Shown: piece by piece, positions 48,699 through 56,457 of the stretch
Numbering within the stretch: position 1 is the first letter of the stretch
Layout: each line of letters opens with the position of its first letter
Assembly (NCBI RefSeq): GCF_023634805.2
Contig: NZ_CP106881.1
Coordinates: 2,338,001-2,402,000, forward strand
Direction: 5' to 3'
Length of the DNA: 64,000 nucleotides
Origin: Comamonas endophytica
GTDB lineage: Bacteria > Pseudomonadota > Gammaproteobacteria > Burkholderiales > Burkholderiaceae_C
Made by a program: the position numbers and the translations under genes
Notes under the pieces: generated by a model
Told to the model about the DNA's origin: nothing
The model's database searches: none
The model's input: the letters and a program-made list of their open reading frames with translations, nothing else

Positions 48699-49534
48699 GC
48701 CTGCATCAGCGCGCGCAGCTCGGCCAGCACCGGCGCGCCCGCGGGGCGCACGCCGCGCCACAGCGCGAAGGCCTCGGCTGCCTGCTCGACCAGCATGCCC
48801 AGGCCGTCGCGACCGCGCGCGCCATGCGCGGCGGCCCAGTCGAGAAAGCCCTGCGCCGCCGGGCCGTACATCATGTCGTAGGCCAGGCAACCCGGGCGCA
48901 GCACGCTGGCGGGCACTGGCGCCGCGGCGCCGCCCAGGCTGCTGGCCGAGGCGTTGATCACCAGATCGAAACTGCCAGCCACATCCAGCCCCTGGGCCTG
49001 CAGCTCGACGCCATGGCGCGCGGCCAGCGCCGCGTGGCGCTCGATCAGCGCCTGCGCCTTCTGCGCCGTGCGGTTGGCCACCACCACGCGCCGCGGCTTC
49101 TCGGCCAGCAGCGCGCCCAGCGCTCCGGCCGCGGCGCCACCCGCGCCGATCAGCAGCAGCGCGCGGCCCGCGATCGCTTCGCCCGCGTTGCGCGTGATGT
49201 CGGCCACCAGGCCCAGCCCGTCGGTGTTGTCGGCATGGATGCGGCCCGCGTCGAATACCAGCGTGTTCGCCGCGCCCGCCAGCTGCACGCGCTCGCTGCG
49301 GGTGTCTGCCAGCTCCGCGGCCTGCAGCTTGAAGGGCACGGTGACGTTGCAGCCGCGCCCGCCGGCGTCGGCGAAGCCGTGCACCGCGGCGGCAAAGCCA
49401 TCGAGGGCGACGAGCTCGCGCGTGTAGCGCAGGGACTGTGCGGTGAGTTCGGCAAAGCGTGCATGGATCCAGGGCGAGCGGCTGTGCTCGACGGGGTTGC
49501 CCATGACGCAGTAGAGATCGGCAGTGGATGGCAT
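48695..49534 (-). CDS. aroE: shikimate dehydrogenase
   Basis: A 279-residue NADPH enzyme reducing 3-dehydroshikimate. MGNPVEHSRSPWIHARF (shikimate site), GCNVTVPFK with the catalytic Lys, ADNTDGLGL, the Rossmann motif LLIGAGGAAAGALGALL and NRTAQKA for NADP. It is co-transcribed with tonB (49 nt upstream) and mtgA (4-nt overlap). The DAHP synthase of the same pathway is at 56.5 kb. Confidence 0.95.
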   Translation of the reverse strand: MPSTADLYCVMGNPVEHSRSPWIHARFAELTAQSLRYTRELVALDGFAAAVHGFADAGGRGCNVTVPFKLQAAELADTRSERVQLAGAANTLVFDAGRIHADNTDGLGLVADITRNAGEAIAGRALLLIGAGGAAAGALGALLAEKPRRVVVANRTAQKAQALIERHAALAARHGVELQAQGLDVAGSFDLVINASASSLGGAAAPVPASVLRPGCLAYDMMYGPAAQGFLDWAAAHGARGRDGLGMLVEQAAEAFALWRGVRPAGAPVLAELRALMQA

Positions 49535-49583
49535 GGCTACAGGGAAAAATCAGCAATGGATACCGGCGCAGTACGCCAAGGCC

Positions 49584-50444
49584 TCAGCGCACGCTGGTCT
49601 CCAGCGTCTGTTCGCGCGTGAACTTGAAGCGCGACACCACGGCGATCTGGTCGGCCTTGATGCGCATGGCCGGGCTGAAGCGCTCGAAGGGCCCGGCGGC
49701 GCGCGCGATGGCCGCGGCGCGGTTGTCGAGCAGCGGGTTGCCCGAGCTCTGCACGATCTCGGTTTCCAGCACCTGGCCGTCGTGGTTGACGGTGATGATC
49801 ATCGTCAGCTCGCCATAGAGCTTGCGCCCGGCCTGCTCGGGGAAGTTCTCCGTGCCCTTGTCCTCGACCTTGCGGCGCAGCGTGTCGTAATAGACCGCAT
49901 ACACCTCCTCGCGCGTGGCGGGGCTGATGTAGCGTTTCTTGGGACGCGCATTCTCCTCGTTGATGCGCTTTTCGATCTCGGCCAGCAGCTTGACCAGCTG
50001 CAGGCGCCGCTCCTGCTCGCTCAGCTGCTGCGGGCTGGGCGAGGTCTCGCGCGGATCGAGCGGGGACATCGTCGCCACGCGCTGGCGCAGCTGCGCCAGC
50101 AGCACCGCCTGCTGCTCCTGCATCGCGTCGAGCTTGCGCTGCGCCTCCTCGAAATCGTCGCCCACCGCGGTGAGCGCCGAATAGGGCACCGGGCTGGTGG
50201 CGCGGCCGGCCTCGGCGTCGCCACCGCCGGCCAGCGAGGCCTGGGCGATGGCCTGGGCCTTGTCCGGGGTGTCCTGCGACTTGGCGTTGACCAGTATCAC
50301 TTCCAGCGGCGTGTCCTGGAACACGCGCTCGAAGGCCTGCGGCTGGACGAAGCGTATCGACAGCACCGCCGCATGCAGCGCCAGCGAGATGCCGAGCGCG
50401 AGCTGCAGGGTGCTCAGGGAGCGAAGCGCGGCAAGGGTTTTCAC
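49584..50444 (-). CDS. TonB-like energy transducer
   Basis: A 286-residue protein with a single N-terminal helix (about 13-30: LQLALGISLALHAAVLSIRF, TonB-type with SxxxH), a coiled-coil-rich periplasmic linker (EEAQRKLDAMQEQQAVLLAQ and QLSEQERRLQLVKLLAEIEK) and a C-terminal TonB domain (GELTMIITVNHDGQVLETEI then SSGNPLLDNRAAAIARAAGPF). ExbBD are not adjacent, and the linker is not Pro-rich, so partner and role are uncertain. It overlaps the RNase II gene by 4 nt. Confidence 0.8.
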   Translation of the reverse strand: MKTLAALRSLSTLQLALGISLALHAAVLSIRFVQPQAFERVFQDTPLEVILVNAKSQDTPDKAQAIAQASLAGGGDAEAGRATSPVPYSALTAVGDDFEEAQRKLDAMQEQQAVLLAQLRQRVATMSPLDPRETSPSPQQLSEQERRLQLVKLLAEIEKRINEENARPKKRYISPATREEVYAVYYDTLRRKVEDKGTENFPEQAGRKLYGELTMIITVNHDGQVLETEIVQSSGNPLLDNRAAAIARAAGPFERFSPAMRIKADQIAVVSRFKFTREQTLETSVR

Positions 50445-52528
50445 GGTGCGGCAGGGGGCGTGGCGCTTTCGGCCTCGTTGACATCGACGGCAATGGCAAT
50501 CGGGCCGGCCACGGCCTCTTCCTCGTCTTCCGCGGCTTCCTCGGCGGCATTGGCGGCCGCAGCATCGGCCGCCGCGGTTTCCGGGCTGTCGAGGCGCTCG
50601 ATCAGCGTGCCGTTGACGTCCAGCGTGATTTCATCGATCTCGCCCAGGCGCACCAGGATGCGCGCGCCGCGCGGCAGGCCCTGCGCGCCCAGCACCGGCA
50701 GCACCAGCGGCAGCGATTCGGCGCGCACCAGGAAGCTGCCGCCCGGGCCTTCCTTGATGACGCTGGCCTCGATCTCGGTGATGCCGTTCTGCTCCAGGTA
50801 TTTGAGCGTCCAGAAGCGCTCCATGCCGGCCTGGTAGCCGTTGTAGGCGCTGTAGGCGGTGTCGAAGCTGCTGATGATGGCAAACAGGTCCGCGTCCTTG
50901 GGCTTGAAGGGCGCGGCCAGCGCCGCCGCCCTGCCGTGGCGCACGCAGGCAATGATCTGCCACTGGTTCACCAGGTCGACGTAGCGGCGCAGCGGCGAGG
51001 TCGCCCAGGCGTAGCTCTTGACGCCGATGCCGGCGTGCGGCAGCGCCTTGGTGCCCATGCGCACCTTGACGCCGGGCGCGAGGCTGGCCTGGCTGCGGTA
51101 GATGCCGGGCACGCCGTGCTCGGCCAGCAGGTTGCCCCAGGTGCTGTTGGCGACGATCGCGGCCTCGGCGACGATCAGGTCCAGCGGCGCGCCGCGCCGG
51201 CGCGTGGTGATCTGCACCTGCTCGTGGCCGGTGGGCTCGCCGCCGCTGCCGTTCAGCAGACGGAAGTTGTAGTCCGGGCGGTTGAAGGTCTCGGGCTTGC
51301 CGCGCACGACCTCGCGCTGCGCCTTCAGGTGCTTGGCCAGGCGGTGCAGGAAGCTGAACTCGCTGCGCTTTTGCTGCAGCAGCTCGGGCGTGCCCTCGAC
51401 CTGCAGCGTCGGGTCGGCCAGCCATTCCTCGGTGACGATGTGGTCGAGCTTGTCGTGGCGGAAGTTGACCTGCACCGGCACGCGCTCCAGGCGCGTCTCG
51501 CTGCCGATGAAATCCAGCGTCTCCTCGTTGATCTGCACGTACAGCGACACCGCCGGGTTGGCGCGGCCCTCGTCCAGCGTGTAGACCTGCACCACCTCGT
51601 CGGGCAGCATGGTGATCTTGTAGCCGGGCATGTACACGGTCGACAGGCGGTTGCGGCCGAGCTGGTCGAGCGGCGTTCCCGGCACGATGGCCAGGCCCGG
51701 CGCGGCGATGTGCACGCCCAGCGTCACCGTGCCGCTGCCCAGGCCCTGCACCGACAGCGCGTCGTCGATCTCGGTGGTCTGCGAGTCGTCGATGGAGTAG
51801 GCCTGCACATCGGCAAGCGGCAGTTCCTGCGGCGGCTGCGGTGCGGCCAGCGCCGGAAAGCCCGTGCCCTTGGGGAAGTTGTCGAACAGGAAGCGCTTCC
51901 AGTGGAACTCGTAGGCCGAGTCGATGGCGCCGGCACGCTGCAGCAGGTCGAGCGGCGCGAGGTGCGTGGCGCGGCTGGCTTCGACCACGGCCTTGTATTC
52001 GGGCGCGTTTTTGTCGGGGCGGAACAGGATCCTGTAGAGCTGCTCGCGCACCGGCGCCGGGCATTCTCCGCGGCCGAGTTGCGCGGCCCATTCGTCGATC
52101 TGCGCCAGCACCAGCTTCTTCTTCTCGATCGCGGCCAGCGCCTGCTGCAGGATCTCGGCCGAGGCCTTGCGAAAGCGCCCCTTGCCGGCGCGGCGGAAGT
52201 AATGCGGCGCGTCATAGAGCGCGAGCAGCATGCCGGCCTGCTGGACCAGCGTGGCGTTCTCGGAGAAATAGTCGCGCGCCAGCTCGGCAAAGCCGAACTC
52301 CTCCTCGGGGGCGAATTCCCAGGCCAGGTCCAGCTCGATGCCGGCGGCCTGCGACTGGGCCTGCGCCATGAGTTCGGCCGGAGCCGGCTTGTCGAACCTG
52401 ATCAGGATATGGGCGGCTTTGACCTTGACCCGTTTGCCGGTGTCGAGCTCGACCTGGGCGGAAGCGTCGGTTTCGGACAGGATGCGGCCGGCGAGGAATT
52501 TGCCGGCTTCTTCAAACAATGCGTGCAT
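50441..52528 (-). CDS. RNase II/R-family exoribonuclease
   Basis: A 695-residue RNB-domain protein. N-terminal beta-barrel-like part, a helical stretch (about 90-200), then the RNB domain with DDSQTTEIDDALSV (metal-binding acids), GVHIAAPGLAIVPGTPLD, MPGYKITMLP and GIGVKSYAWATSPLRRYVDLVNQ (given in parts). The S1 domain is short and the C terminus ends in an acidic tail (AEEAAEDEEEAV). It is RNB-family but not clearly RNase R (no long basic tail) or canonical RNase II. The ATG at 52528 is preferred to 52570, as MHALFEEAGKFLAGRIL is the natural start. It overlaps tonB by 4 nt. Confidence 0.88.
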   Translation of the reverse strand: MHALFEEAGKFLAGRILSETDASAQVELDTGKRVKVKAAHILIRFDKPAPAELMAQAQSQAAGIELDLAWEFAPEEEFGFAELARDYFSENATLVQQAGMLLALYDAPHYFRRAGKGRFRKASAEILQQALAAIEKKKLVLAQIDEWAAQLGRGECPAPVREQLYRILFRPDKNAPEYKAVVEASRATHLAPLDLLQRAGAIDSAYEFHWKRFLFDNFPKGTGFPALAAPQPPQELPLADVQAYSIDDSQTTEIDDALSVQGLGSGTVTLGVHIAAPGLAIVPGTPLDQLGRNRLSTVYMPGYKITMLPDEVVQVYTLDEGRANPAVSLYVQINEETLDFIGSETRLERVPVQVNFRHDKLDHIVTEEWLADPTLQVEGTPELLQQKRSEFSFLHRLAKHLKAQREVVRGKPETFNRPDYNFRLLNGSGGEPTGHEQVQITTRRRGAPLDLIVAEAAIVANSTWGNLLAEHGVPGIYRSQASLAPGVKVRMGTKALPHAGIGVKSYAWATSPLRRYVDLVNQWQIIACVRHGRAAALAAPFKPKDADLFAIISSFDTAYSAYNGYQAGMERFWTLKYLEQNGITEIEASVIKEGPGGSFLVRAESLPLVLPVLGAQGLPRGARILVRLGEIDEITLDVNGTLIERLDSPETAAADAAAANAAEEAAEDEEEAVAGPIAIAVDVNEAESATPPAAP

Positions 52529-52606
52529 GGCCGCAATTGTCCCATGAGGCACGGGGAAGGCGCTGGGCATTTCCCCGCGCGTTGGGATCGGATACGACCG
52601 CAGCGG

Positions 52607-53191
52607 CTAAACCAATTCCAGAAAGCGCCCGATGCGTTCCATATGGAAAGCGAAGTCATCGAGCGCATGGTTGCCGCCTTCGAGCAACTCGATCTGCGCC
52701 TCGGGGTAGCGCGCCACCATCTCGCGCCAGTCGAGCACTTCGTCGCCCTTGGCAATGATGGCCAGCGCGGGCGCGGCGGCGGGCAGCGCGCGCGTGTCCA
52801 GCGCCTGCAGCTCGTCGATGAACTCCGCGCGGAAGAAGAAACTCGCCTCGGGATCGTGCCAGCCGGTCTGCTCGCCGATATGGCGCTGCAGGTCGCGCGC
52901 CGGGAAAACCGCCGGGTTGAGCAGCACGCTCGGGCAGCGCCGCTGCTGCGCGAACCAGCTGGCGTAGAAGCCGCCGAGCGACGAGCCGATGACCGCGGTC
53001 GTGGCACGCGGCCAGTCGGCCGTGCCGTCCAGCAGCAACTGCGCGGCTTCGCGCGGGGAGGGCGGCAACTGCGGGCACCACCAGTGCACGCCCGGATGGT
53101 GCGCCGCGACATGCGCGGCCATCAGCCGCGCCTTGGCGGATTCGGGCGAGGAGCGAAAGCCATGCAGGTACAGCAGATGGGTTGTGGCCAT
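52607..53191 (-). CDS. YqiA-like alpha/beta-fold esterase
   Basis: A 194-residue hydrolase. LLYLHGFRSSPESAKA (6-21), nucleophile S71 in VIGSSLGGFYA, NPAVFPA, KGDEVLDWREM (acid) and GGNHALDDF (His). This is the YqiA family; E. coli YqiA hydrolyses palmitoyl-CoA and p-nitrophenyl esters in vitro. The ATG at 53191 is 81 nt from the divergent rodA start. It lies 78 nt before the RNase gene and may be in the same leftward unit. Confidence 0.88.
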   Translation of the reverse strand: MATTHLLYLHGFRSSPESAKARLMAAHVAAHHPGVHWWCPQLPPSPREAAQLLLDGTADWPRATTAVIGSSLGGFYASWFAQQRRCPSVLLNPAVFPARDLQRHIGEQTGWHDPEASFFFRAEFIDELQALDTRALPAAAPALAIIAKGDEVLDWREMVARYPEAQIELLEGGNHALDDFAFHMERIGRFLELV

Positions 53192-53257
53192 GGAGTGCGG
53201 TCGTGGAGGACGATGTGCCGATTGTGCGTTGCCCGGCGCTGGATTTGCGCCGCAACG

Positions 53258-53263
53258 GATAAT
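53258..53263 (+). promoter_or_regulatory. -10 box of rodA
   Basis: GATAAT ends 9 nt before the rodA ATG at 53273; no ribosome binding site is visible between. Confidence 0.4.
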
Positions 53264-53272
53264 CCCGCCCAT

Positions 53273-54448
53273 ATGTCTGCAGCAGAATTCGACAAGCCTT
53301 CGGTCCTCCAACGCATCGTGCCGCTGTTTCGCGGCTTTGACGGCCCGCTGGTCCTGCTGGTGCTGCTGCTGGCGTCGATCGGCCTCACGGCCATGTATTC
53401 CTCGGGTTTCGACCATGGCACGCGCTTCATCGACCATGGCCGCAATATGCTGATTGCCGCCACGCTGCTGTTCGTCGTGGCCCAGGTGCCGCCGCAGCAC
53501 ATCATGAAGGTGGCGGTGCCGCTGTATCTGCTGGGCGTGGCGCTGCTGGTGGCGGTGGCGGTTTTCGGCATCACCAAGAAGGGCGCGCAACGCTGGGTCA
53601 ACGTGGGGGTGGTGATCCAGCCCAGCGAGCTGCTCAAGATCGCGACACCGCTGATGCTGGCCTGGTGGTTCCAGCGCCGCGAAGGCCAGTTGCGCTCGAG
53701 CGACTTCGCGCTGGCCATGGTGCTGCTGCTGGTGCCCGTGGGCCTGATCATGAAGCAGCCCGACCTGGGCACCTCGCTGCTGGTCATGGCCGCGGGCCTG
53801 TCGGTCATCTTCTTTGCCGGGCTGCCGTGGAAGCTGGTGCTGCCGCCGGTCGTGCTGGGGTTCGTGGGCATCGTGCTGATCGTCTGGTTCGAGCCGCAGC
53901 TATGCGCCGAGGGCGTGCGCTGGCCGGTGCTGCACGAGTACCAGCAGACCCGGGTCTGCACGCTGCTCGACCCGACGCGCGATCCGCTGGGCAAGGGCTT
54001 CCACATCCTGCAGGGCATGATCGCCATCGGCTCGGGCGGCGTCTGGGGCAAGGGCTTCATGGCCGGCACGCAGACGCACCTGGAATTCATTCCCGAGCGC
54101 ACCACCGACTTCATCTTCGCGGCCTTCTCCGAGGAGTTCGGCCTGCTGGGCAACCTGCTGCTGATCACCGCCTTCCTGTTCCTGGTCTGGCGCGGCCTGG
54201 TCATCGCCATGCGCGCCCAGCAGCTGTTCGCGCGGCTGATGGCGGCGGCGGTGGCGATGATCTTCTTCACCTATGCCTTCGTCAACATGGGCATGGTCAG
54301 CGGCATCCTGCCGGTGGTCGGCGTGCCGCTGCCCTTCGTCAGCTATGGCGGCACGGCGATGGTCACGCTGGGGCTGGCGCTGGGCGTGCTGATGTCGGTG
54401 GCCCGCTCGCAGCGCCAGCTGCCCCAGGACAACACGCTGTCGCGCTGA
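53273..54448 (+). CDS. rodA: rod-shape peptidoglycan polymerase RodA
   Basis: A 391-residue SEDS glycosyltransferase. First helix FDGPLVLLVLLLASIGLTAM (22-41); AQRWVNVGVVIQPSELLKIA, KQPDLGTSLLVMAAG, LDPTRDPLGKGFHILQGMIA, EERTTDFIFAAFSEEFG and VSGILPVVGVPLPFVSYGG are family motifs (residues given in parts). It elongates the lateral wall with PBP2. mrdA is not next to it in this window; the gene stands alone between divergent yqiA and tldD. Confidence 0.95.
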   Translation: MSAAEFDKPSVLQRIVPLFRGFDGPLVLLVLLLASIGLTAMYSSGFDHGTRFIDHGRNMLIAATLLFVVAQVPPQHIMKVAVPLYLLGVALLVAVAVFGITKKGAQRWVNVGVVIQPSELLKIATPLMLAWWFQRREGQLRSSDFALAMVLLLVPVGLIMKQPDLGTSLLVMAAGLSVIFFAGLPWKLVLPPVVLGFVGIVLIVWFEPQLCAEGVRWPVLHEYQQTRVCTLLDPTRDPLGKGFHILQGMIAIGSGGVWGKGFMAGTQTHLEFIPERTTDFIFAAFSEEFGLLGNLLLITAFLFLVWRGLVIAMRAQQLFARLMAAAVAMIFFTYAFVNMGMVSGILPVVGVPLPFVSYGGTAMVTLGLALGVLMSVARSQRQLPQDNTLSR

Positions 54449-54527
54449 CCGCGCGTCGCGCGGTGCGCAAAGCCCCGGCCGACGCAGTGCCGCGCGCCGT
54501 CGCCCGGCGGGCTTGGCAAGCGCTGCC

Positions 54528-54533
54528 TACAAT
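54528..54533 (+). promoter_or_regulatory. -10 box of tldD
   Basis: TACAAT ends 6 nt before the tldD ATG at 54540, the spacing expected for a leaderless transcript starting at the ATG. No Shine-Dalgarno motif is present. Confidence 0.45.
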
Positions 54534-54539
54534 GTGCGG

Positions 54540-56000
54540 ATGATCTCCCGCGAACCCACCATCGAACGCCTGGCCACGGCCCGCAGCTTGCTGCTCGAAC
54601 CCTTCGGCCTGGATGAATCCCACCTCGCACGCGCCCTGGCCGAGATCCGCTCGCACCAGGTCGACGACGCCGACCTGTACTTCCAATACACCCGCGCCGA
54701 GGGCTGGAGCCTGGAGGAGGGCATCGTCAAGACGGGCTCCTTCAGCATCGACCAGGGCGTGGGCGTGCGCGCGGTCAGCGGCGAAAAGACGGCGTTTGCC
54801 TACTCAGACGATATTTCCGAGGCCTCGCTGCTCGACGCGGCGCGCACCGTGCGCAGCATCTCCAGCAGCGCGCTGAACCAGCGCGCCAGGGTGGTGCGCC
54901 CGAAGGTCGCCTCCAGCCGTTCGCTGTATCCGGGCATCGACCCGATCGCCTCGATGGACAGCACCGCCAAGGTCGAGCTGCTGGGCCGCGTCGAGAAGCT
55001 GGCGCGCGCCAAGGACCCGCGCGTGGTGCAGGTCATGGCGGGGCTGGCCAGCGAATACGACGTGGTGCTGGTGGCGCGCGCCGACGGCACGCTGGCGGCC
55101 GACGTGCGCCCGCTGGTGCGCCTGTCGGTCACGGTCATCGCCGAGCACAAGGGCCGGCGCGAGGTCGGTTCGTCCGGCGGCGGCGGCCGCTTCGGCCTGG
55201 CCTATTTCAGCGACGAGCAGATCAGCCAGTATGTCGATGAAGCCGTGCATTCGGCGCTGGTCAACCTCGAGGCGCGGCCCGCGCCAGCCGGCGAGATGAC
55301 CGTGGTGCTTGGCCCGGGCTGGCCCGGCATCCTGTTCCACGAAGCCGTGGGCCATGGCCTCGAAGGCGACTTCAACCGCAAGGGCTCGAGCGCCTTCAGC
55401 GGCCGCATCGGCCAGCGCGTGGCGGCCAAGGGCGTCACCGTGCTGGACGACGGCACCATTGCCGACCGCCGCGGCTCGCTCAACGTCGATGACGAGGGCT
55501 GCGCCAGCCAGCGCAACGTGCTGATCGAGGACGGTATCCTCAAGGGCTACATCCAGGACTCGATGAACGCGCGCCTGATGGGCGTGGCGCCCACTGGCAA
55601 CGGCCGGCGCGAGAGCTACGCGCACATTCCCATGCCGCGCATGACCAACACCTACATGACCGGCGGCGACCGCGAGCCCGAGGAAATCGTGGCCAGCATC
55701 AAGAAGGGCCTGTACGCCACCAACTTCGGCGGCGGCCAGGTCGACATCACCAGCGGCAAGTTCGTGTTCTCGGCCAGCGAGGCCTATTGGGTCGAGAACG
55801 GCAAGATCCTGTACCCGGTCAAGGGCGCCACGATCGTCGGCAGCGGCCCCGAGTCGCTCAAGAAGATCAGCATGATCGGCAACGACATGCGCCTCGATCC
55901 CGGCGTGGGCACCTGCGGCAAGGAAGGCCAGAGCGTGCCGGTGGGCGTGGGGCAGCCGACGCTGCGCATCGATGGCTTGACGGTGGGCGGCACGGCTTGA
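54540..56000 (+). CDS. tldD: metalloprotease TldD
   Basis: A 486-residue protease that works with TldE (PmbA) in peptide maturation and degradation, for example microcin B17. The zinc motif HEAVGH (H267, E268, H272) followed by GLEGDFNRKGSSAFSG, and the C-terminal GTCGKEGQ with the metal-binding Cys, are present. The start is at 54540; an in-frame upstream frame to 54513 would overlap the -10 box. A strong terminator follows at 56033-56056. Confidence 0.95.
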   Translation: MISREPTIERLATARSLLLEPFGLDESHLARALAEIRSHQVDDADLYFQYTRAEGWSLEEGIVKTGSFSIDQGVGVRAVSGEKTAFAYSDDISEASLLDAARTVRSISSSALNQRARVVRPKVASSRSLYPGIDPIASMDSTAKVELLGRVEKLARAKDPRVVQVMAGLASEYDVVLVARADGTLAADVRPLVRLSVTVIAEHKGRREVGSSGGGGRFGLAYFSDEQISQYVDEAVHSALVNLEARPAPAGEMTVVLGPGWPGILFHEAVGHGLEGDFNRKGSSAFSGRIGQRVAAKGVTVLDDGTIADRRGSLNVDDEGCASQRNVLIEDGILKGYIQDSMNARLMGVAPTGNGRRESYAHIPMPRMTNTYMTGGDREPEEIVASIKKGLYATNFGGGQVDITSGKFVFSASEAYWVENGKILYPVKGATIVGSGPESLKKISMIGNDMRLDPGVGTCGKEGQSVPVGVGQPTLRIDGLTVGGTA

Positions 56001-56032
56001 GCCAGGCTTCACCGCATTGGATATCGACCAGG

Positions 56033-56056
56033 AAGAGGGCCCAGGCCCTCTTTTTT
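56033..56056 (+). terminator. tldD terminator
   Basis: AAGAGGGC (56033-56040) pairs perfectly with GCCCTCTT (56045-56052), CCAG loop, six T's (56051-56056). It isolates the aroG leader from tldD. Confidence 0.9.
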
Positions 56057-56292
56057 CATGTGTGGATGGGTGGGATGCAAAGCATGCCGGGACAGGGGGT
56101 GCAGCGTATCCGTGAGATTTTTAATTTTTCGGATAAACGCTGTTTTCATCCATTGGAAGGCGTTTTTGCGCATTTAAATTGCGTCAATGCTTTGAAAAAA
56201 TCCCATATTGCAGGTTTATTGAATGTGCCGTTGCTCCGCGGCAACGTCTGCACCACCTGGAAGGCGGCGCGACTGTGCTACATTTTGAACCC
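56057..56292 (+). promoter_or_regulatory. aroG upstream promoter region, AT-rich
   Basis: Markedly AT-rich compared with its surroundings (for example 56115-56215). Two promoter candidates: TTGAAA (56192-56197), 17-bp spacer, TTTATT (56215-56220); and TACATT (56279-56284), 8 nt before the leader-peptide ATG but with no good -35. A perfect dyad CGTTGC-N6-GCAACG (56229-56246) lies between them and could be an operator. No gene is seen. Confidence 0.5.
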
Positions 56293-56349
56293 ATGAATGC
56301 AGCACGCGCTTACTTTGCCTACTTTTGGTTCTCGGTCCCTGGCGGATGA
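56293..56349 (+). CDS. Aromatic leader peptide of the DAHP synthase gene
   Basis: An 18-codon frame, MNAARAYFAYFWFSVPGG followed by TGA. Codons 7-13 read Tyr-Phe-Ala-Tyr-Phe-Trp-Phe, six aromatic residues in seven, which is not expected by chance in a 70% GC genome. The stop is 39 nt before the 5' arm of the terminator. This is the layout of leader peptides in the trp, pheA and his operons, where ribosome stalling at scarce aminoacyl-tRNAs decides termination. All three aromatic amino acids are represented, so it could sense any of them. There is no Shine-Dalgarno sequence before the ATG. Confidence 0.8.
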   Translation: MNAARAYFAYFWFSVPGG

Positions 56350-56388
56350 GAGGCGAGCGCACAAGCACCCGAAGCAAACTCTCCAAAG

Positions 56389-56422
56389 ACCGCCGAAGCT
56401 GAAAAGCCCGGCGGTTTTTTTT
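56389..56422 (+). terminator. Attenuator terminator before the DAHP synthase gene
   Basis: ACCGCCG (56389-56395) pairs perfectly with CGGCGGT (56409-56415); 13-nt loop; eight T's at 56415-56422. It ends 35 nt before the aroG ATG. Upstream GGCGG (56341-56345, at the leader-peptide end) can pair with CCGCC of the 5' arm, and CGGTC (56333-56337) with GACCG (56388-56392), giving possible anti-terminator pairings. TTGCCT (56315-56320, over the aromatic codons) can pair with AGGCGA (56351-56356). Confidence 0.8.
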
Positions 56423-56457
56423 GGTCCCCTTTTCCACGCATTCCACGAAAGCCAACG

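Noticed and set aside
50936..53272. Open frame on the plus strand upstream of and in frame with rodA (would give 1170 residues)
   Set aside because: The part before 53273 is antisense to the RNase II and YqiA-like genes and has shadow composition; RodA starts at MSAAEFDK with a -10 box just before it.
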